From Sphingobacterium spiritivorum (GTDB lineage: Bacteria > Bacteroidota > Bacteroidia > Sphingobacteriales > Sphingobacteriaceae), in assembly GCF_016724845.1 (NCBI RefSeq), contig NZ_CP068082.1:3224001-3288000 (forward strand): a stretch of DNA of 64,000 nucleotides, in the 5' to 3' direction. Both the position numbers and the translations under genes were made by a program. Position 1 is the first letter of the stretch; each line of letters opens with the position of its first letter. The notes beneath the pieces were generated by a model. It was not told where the DNA came from, ran no database searches, and saw nothing but the letters and a program-made list of their open reading frames with translations. Shown in pieces: positions 60,354 through 64,000 of the stretch.

Positions 60354-60908
60354 TTACATGGCTTCAGCAACGACTTCTTCTACTTCAGGTACCATTCTTT
60401 TCAGAAGGCCTTCAATACCTGATTTCAGCGTAATGGTAGAAGACGGACATCCACTGCAGGACCCGCGCAGTTCTACTGTTACGATGCCGTTATCAAATGA
60501 TTTGTAGTGAATAGCTCCGCCATCCTGTTCAACTGCAGGACGTACATAGTCGTGCAATACCTGCTGGATCTTGACTTCTACTTCTGTTCCTTCAAAATTA
60601 GTGTCCTCATCGTGATGAACTTCTTTTACAGCCAGTTCGGACTCTACTGCTCCTTTTACAAAATCTTTGAGGATAGCTTCAATATCACTCCATTCCACAT
60701 CGTCTGATTTGGTGATGGTCACGAAGTTACTTGCGAAAAATACACCGGTTACAAAGTTGAACTTGAAGAGTTCAAATGCAAATGGTGATTCCTGAGCTTT
60801 CTCTTTATTCGGGTAATCCAGACTTCCGTTGATCAATAATTTATTGACCAGAAATTTCATGGTTGCCGGGTTAGGAGTACTTTCTGTATATACGTTTATG
60901 GTTGCCAT
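60354..60908 (-). CDS. Nfu-type Fe-S scaffold protein
   Basis: 184 aa. An Nfu_N domain (residues 1-85, with TESTPNPATMKFLVN) is followed by a NifU C-terminal domain (110-180) carrying the cluster-binding GSCSGCPSSTITLKSGIE. The CxxC pair holds a [4Fe-4S] cluster between two subunits and passes it to target enzymes. Single gene upstream of a terminator; purB precedes it on the same strand. Confidence 0.93.
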   Translation of the reverse strand: MATINVYTESTPNPATMKFLVNKLLINGSLDYPNKEKAQESPFAFELFKFNFVTGVFFASNFVTITKSDDVEWSDIEAILKDFVKGAVESELAVKEVHHDEDTNFEGTEVEVKIQQVLHDYVRPAVEQDGGAIHYKSFDNGIVTVELRGSCSGCPSSTITLKSGIEGLLKRMVPEVEEVVAEAM

Positions 60909-60983
60909 AGTTTTCTCTCTAAGTTATATGATGACAAATATAGGTGTTTTACTTATGCCTGCCCGTCATCGAAGCGTCAAAGG

Positions 60984-62333
60984 TTACAGTTCTACTCCGG
61001 TATAGTTTGATGGCGAAATCGCTTTTAACTCAGCTTTTACAGTTTCACTGACATTGAGGTTCTCTACAAATACAGCAATGGTGTCTTGTGTTACGTGTGT
61101 ATTTGTACGTGTGAGATCTTTCAGTGCTTCGTACGGCTGCGGATATCCTTCGCGGCGAAGTACTGTCTGTATCGCTTCTGCTACTACAGCCCAGTTGTTG
61201 TTGAGATCATCCTGTAACGCTTTCTCATTTAAGATCAGTTTACGTAAACCTCTCAATGTAGATTTGATTGCGATAAGGGTGTGTGCAAACGGAACTCCGA
61301 TATTACGTAATACCGTTGAGTCTGTCAGATCGCGTTGGAGACGTGAAATCGGGAGTTTTGCTGCCAGATGTTCAAAGATGGCATTAGCCATGCCCAGATT
61401 ACCTTCCGCATTTTCAAAGTCAATAGGATTTACTTTATGAGGCATAGCCGAAGAACCAATCTGTCCGGCGGTAATCTTTTGTTTGAAATATTCCATCGAA
61501 ATATATGTCCAGATATCTCTGCACAGATCGATGATAATATTATTGATACGTTTCAGCGCATCGCAGCTTGCAGCAAAATTGTCGTAATGCTCGATCTGCG
61601 TAGTGGTCTGTGAACGGTCTAATCCTAAGATGTTATTAACAAAATTATTTCCGAAGTCTACCCAGTTTTGGTTAGGATAGGCGATCTGGTGTGCGTTGAA
61701 ATTACCGGTAGCTCCTCCGAACTTAGCAGAATACGGCACCACATTCAATAATTGAAGTTGTTTTTCTATACGCTCTACAAATACTTTGATCTCTTTTCCC
61801 AGTTTGGTAGGAGAGGCCGGCTGTCCGTGTGTACGTGCCAGCATCGGAATAGCTGTCCATTCTTTCGATAGGGCTGTCAGTTCATTTACCAGTTCCTGAA
61901 TAGCAGGAGTGTAACTTTTCTCGATTGCTTCTTTCCATGAATATGGAATGGCTGTGTTGTTGATGTCCTGAGAGGTCAGTCCAAAGTGTATAAATTCCAG
62001 TGAATCATGCAGACCGAACTGCTCGAATTTGTCTTTAATAAAGTATTCTACAGCTTTGACATCATGGTTGGTGATTTTTTCTTTATCCTTGATCCACTGT
62101 GCATCTTCTGGTGTGAAGTCTAGGTACAACGCTCTTAATTTTTCATTTAATGATCCGTCAAAGTGTTGTAACTGTGGAATGCCGGATCCTGTCAATGCAA
62201 TAAAGTATTCGATTTCTACCAGTACACGATATTTGATCAGTGCAAATTCAGAAAAATATGCAGATAGTTCGTTGGTCGCATTATAGTAACGGCCGTCTAC
62301 AGGAGACACCGCTGTTAGAGAAGATAAAGCCAT
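60984..62333 (-). CDS. purB: Adenylosuccinate lyase
   Basis: 449 aa from ATG 62333 (ATG 62342 adds three residues). The fumarase/aspartase superfamily signature is GSSAMPHKVNPIDFENAEGN, with the catalytic Ser loop. SRLQRDLTDSTVLRNIG and TRTHGQPASPTKLG-type segments fit the bacterial short purB class. It acts twice in purine synthesis, on SAICAR and on adenylosuccinate. Confidence 0.96.
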   Translation of the reverse strand: MALSSLTAVSPVDGRYYNATNELSAYFSEFALIKYRVLVEIEYFIALTGSGIPQLQHFDGSLNEKLRALYLDFTPEDAQWIKDKEKITNHDVKAVEYFIKDKFEQFGLHDSLEFIHFGLTSQDINNTAIPYSWKEAIEKSYTPAIQELVNELTALSKEWTAIPMLARTHGQPASPTKLGKEIKVFVERIEKQLQLLNVVPYSAKFGGATGNFNAHQIAYPNQNWVDFGNNFVNNILGLDRSQTTTQIEHYDNFAASCDALKRINNIIIDLCRDIWTYISMEYFKQKITAGQIGSSAMPHKVNPIDFENAEGNLGMANAIFEHLAAKLPISRLQRDLTDSTVLRNIGVPFAHTLIAIKSTLRGLRKLILNEKALQDDLNNNWAVVAEAIQTVLRREGYPQPYEALKDLTRTNTHVTQDTIAVFVENLNVSETVKAELKAISPSNYTGVEL

Positions 62334-62401
62334 GTTTGTCATTTATTTTGACAAAAATAGCAAAACGAGCACGTATTCCCAATTTAGAGTGGTAAAAACA
62401 A

Positions 62402-62431
62402 AAAGACCGGTACAAATTTGTACCGGTCTTT
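62402..62431 (-). terminator. Terminator after the small repeat lipoprotein
   Basis: A 30-nt perfect palindrome, AAAGACCGGTACAAA plus its complement, with T-runs on both sides. It follows the minus-strand gene that ends at 62461. Confidence 0.88.
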
Positions 62432-62460
62432 AATGAGTTTTTTATACTCTCAATCGGAGA

Positions 62461-62679
62461 TTAGTGAGCAGCTTTAACTGAATCAGCGATAGAATCACCT
62501 TTAGCTTTTACTGAATCAGCTACGTTGTTCAAAGAATCAGCGATAGAGTCAGTAGTAGCTTGGATTGAATCACCTAATGAATCTGCAGTTTCAGCAGTTT
62601 TAGTAGATGAGTTACCGCATGAAGCGAAAGCTAAAGTTAAAGCTAAACCTAAAAATCCGAATTTGAATAAGTTTTTCAT
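62461..62679 (-). CDS. Small lipoprotein with Asp-Ser repeats
   Basis: 72 aa. Lipobox FASC (Cys21) is followed by about 50 residues of irregular repeats of (A)DS-x4-7 (ADSLGDSIQATTDSIADSLNNVADSVKAKGDSIADSVKAAH). This should form one amphipathic helix with Ile/Val/Leu on one face. It has its own terminator. Similar small lipoproteins are common in Sphingobacteriaceae; function unknown, perhaps envelope packing or stress. Confidence 0.75.
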   Translation of the reverse strand: MKNLFKFGFLGLALTLAFASCGNSSTKTAETADSLGDSIQATTDSIADSLNNVADSVKAKGDSIADSVKAAH

Positions 62680-63282
62680 TTTTAATTTTCTATTTTAATT
62701 GAAACAAATTTGTTTATTTACCTTTAATACCCGTAACCTAAAAAGGTAACCCCGAATATTTTATTTTTTTTAATTTTTTATTTAAACTGCTGTTTTTCTG
62801 TGTTTTAAAATTTTAAAAAATGTTATTTTTTATTTTTAAAGCGACTTGAAAAACAAATGATCGTTTAAATATGGCGCAAAGATGGGATATTAATATGACG
62901 TTGTCAAGACTTTTATTCTAATTGATGTGTTTATTTTTGATATATTTTTTAACTTACTTATAATCAGTAATTTATATTTTGTATCAAAGGATATGAAGTT
63001 GGCCGGGACGTGAACTGATGCGCCTTTTAATTGCTTGATTTACTTTGTTTTAAAAGAATTGGTGGGGACAGCAATTGACGCGTCTTCTTCTCTTTACCTT
63101 ATTCTTCTTAGTCAGTAAAAGATAGTTATGCTATACAATTGGCAGGGACGTGAACTGATGTACTTGTTATTGTATGGCAGCTACTTCTCAGGTGACTGCG
63201 AAAAGTAGTCCTATTATTTTTCAATAATAAAAACTAAATTATAAGGCCCTTTGTTGTTAAAGGGGTTTAAACCGATACAGTT
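62680..63282. other. Gene-poor 603-nt region with three related repeats
   Basis: The first 300 nt are T-rich and low in complexity, with palindrome AAACAAATTTGTTT (62702-62715). The rest holds three copies of a GGGAC-type repeat (62999, 63059, 63139). No ORF of note was found. Confidence 0.6.
62999..63168 (+). repeat. Three imperfect direct repeats of a 30-nt element
   Basis: Copies start at 62999, 63059 and 63139: TTGGCCGGGACGTGAACTGA..., TTGGTGGGGACAGCAATTGA..., and TTGGCAGGGACGTGAACTGA.... The common core is TTGGnnGGGACnnnAAyTGAyG. Copies 1 and 2 are exactly 60 nt apart, 2 and 3 are 80 nt apart, and all lie upstream of the acyl-CoA dehydrogenase. Confidence 0.7.
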
Positions 63283-64000
63283 ATGTTTGATAAAATAAAA
63301 AATATGATGGGCCTGATGAAGTCTATCGATCTGGAACAAATTGAAAAGATATCAAAGAAGATAGATCTGAAACAGGTTATGGAGGCGATCTCTAAAATGG
63401 ATGATAAGCAATTGCAGGCTGTAACCAAAATGCTGACCGGAGGTGGTAAGAAGAAGGAGTTACCGCCTATAAATGGTGATTTCTATGATATTGATGCCAA
63501 ATTAGGTCCTGAGGATCGTGCACTTCAGTTGAAAGTGCGTTCTTTTATGGAGACAGAGATCAAGCCAATTGTCAACAATTACTGGTTAAGAGATGAATTT
63601 CCTTTTGAGATCATTCCCAAGTTTGCCGCTCTGAATATCGCCGGATATACCTATGAAGGATATGGCTGTGCCGGAGGAACTTCCCTTATGGAAGGTGTCG
63701 TTGCTGCTGAGATCGCTCGCGTAGATGCTTCTATTGCTACTTTTTTCGGGGTGCAGAGTGGTCTCGCTATGGGATCAATTTATATCTGTGGTTCAGAGGA
63801 ACAGAAACAGGAATGGCTGCCGAAGATGCAGAAGATGGAAGTGATTGGTGCGTTTGGCCTGACGGAGCCGGAAGTAGGGTCGGGAGCTGCGGGCGGTCTG
63901 ACTACAACCTGCCAGAAGACAGAACAGGGCTGGGTACTCAACGGACAGAAAAAGTGGATCGGTAATTCTACCTTTTCGGATATTACGATTGTGTGGGCCC
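63283..64000 (+). CDS. Acyl-CoA dehydrogenase (3' truncated by window)
   Basis: Open from ATG 63283 to the end of the window with no stop (about 239 residues). Residues 65-239 are the N-terminal and middle domains of an acyl-CoA dehydrogenase: the FAALNIAGYTYEGYG region, then GAFGLTEPEVGSGA for FAD binding and NGQKKWIGNSTFSD. The glutaryl-CoA dehydrogenase-like branch is closest by eye. The first 65 residues are an added helical segment (MFDKIKNMMGLMKSIDLEQ..., then GGGKKKE) not normally present in the family. Substrate chain not determinable from this part. Confidence 0.88.
   Translation, partial: MFDKIKNMMGLMKSIDLEQIEKISKKIDLKQVMEAISKMDDKQLQAVTKMLTGGGKKKELPPINGDFYDIDAKLGPEDRALQLKVRSFMETEIKPIVNNYWLRDEFPFEIIPKFAALNIAGYTYEGYGCAGGTSLMEGVVAAEIARVDASIATFFGVQSGLAMGSIYICGSEEQKQEWLPKMQKMEVIGAFGLTEPEVGSGAAGGLTTTCQKTEQGWVLNGQKKWIGNSTFSDITIVWA

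Noticed and set aside
63185..63282. CCCTTT/AAAGGG hairpin as terminator or riboswitch before the acyl-CoA dehydrogenase
   Set aside because: The stem is only about 6 bp with no T-run and no recognised aptamer; too weak to call.

Overview
The window looks like a chromosomal segment of a Bacteroidota bacterium, most likely Sphingobacteriaceae and possibly Sphingobacterium; the genus is inference. Reasons: several promoters match the Bacteroidota -7 element TAnnTTTG, Shine-Dalgarno sites are weak or absent, and the gene families are typical of the phylum (DUF3667, DUF4230, DUF4292, DUF4407, CarboxypepD_reg-type beta-barrels, TPR sensor kinases, many lipoproteins, split transketolase). No rRNA, convincing tRNA, CRISPR array, transposase or phage structural gene was seen.

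Layout. 1-3800: small enzymes and membrane proteins (carboxymuconolactone decarboxylase-like, Cys-nucleophile hydrolase, cupin lipoprotein, DUF3667, GNAT). 3888-7806: a signalling patch with a one-TM protein preceded by 9-bp ATTCCG repeats, a heavily base-paired intergenic region, an unlisted 55-aa exported-looking peptide, and a TPR lipoprotein-type sensor kinase with its response regulator. 8133-15615: the accessory part. It holds a YegP/PD-(D/E)XK nuclease pair, then a tight AT-rich five-gene operon (hypothetical, DUF4407, divergent DUF4407-like, J-domain plus transglutaminase-like membrane protein, membrane protein), then a Cys-rich lipoprotein overlapping a secreted thermonuclease. 15825-30813: DUF4230, Zn-alcohol dehydrogenase, an RND efflux operon, OmpA lipoprotein, pckA, and a TolC/HlyD/ABC-2 export operon without an ATPase.

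31046-46377 is core: tsf-rpsB and rpsI-rplM, a TPR/DUF4292/EnvC-like/TatA envelope group, a LysM transglycosylase, PyrR-like and NlpC/P60 genes, and the thrABC operon. The thr operon is preceded by a textbook transcription attenuator: a 26-aa Thr/Ile-rich leader peptide, a terminator, and a 10-nt antiterminator complement.

46482-64000: an rRNA methyltransferase, an MFS pump, a probable Tat-exported SGNH hydrolase, then a minus-strand run (split transketolase, ECF sigma factor, five-repeat anti-sigma-like protein, Spy-like periplasmic protein, class III aminotransferase). After these come an outer-membrane barrel divergent from a two-component system, a Nfu-type protein, purB, a small repeat lipoprotein, a gap with three copies of a GGGAC-type repeat, and the start of an acyl-CoA dehydrogenase that runs off the end.

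The best candidates for something undescribed are the DUF4407/J-domain-transglutaminase operon (9552-14736) and the signalling patch at 4764-5272.
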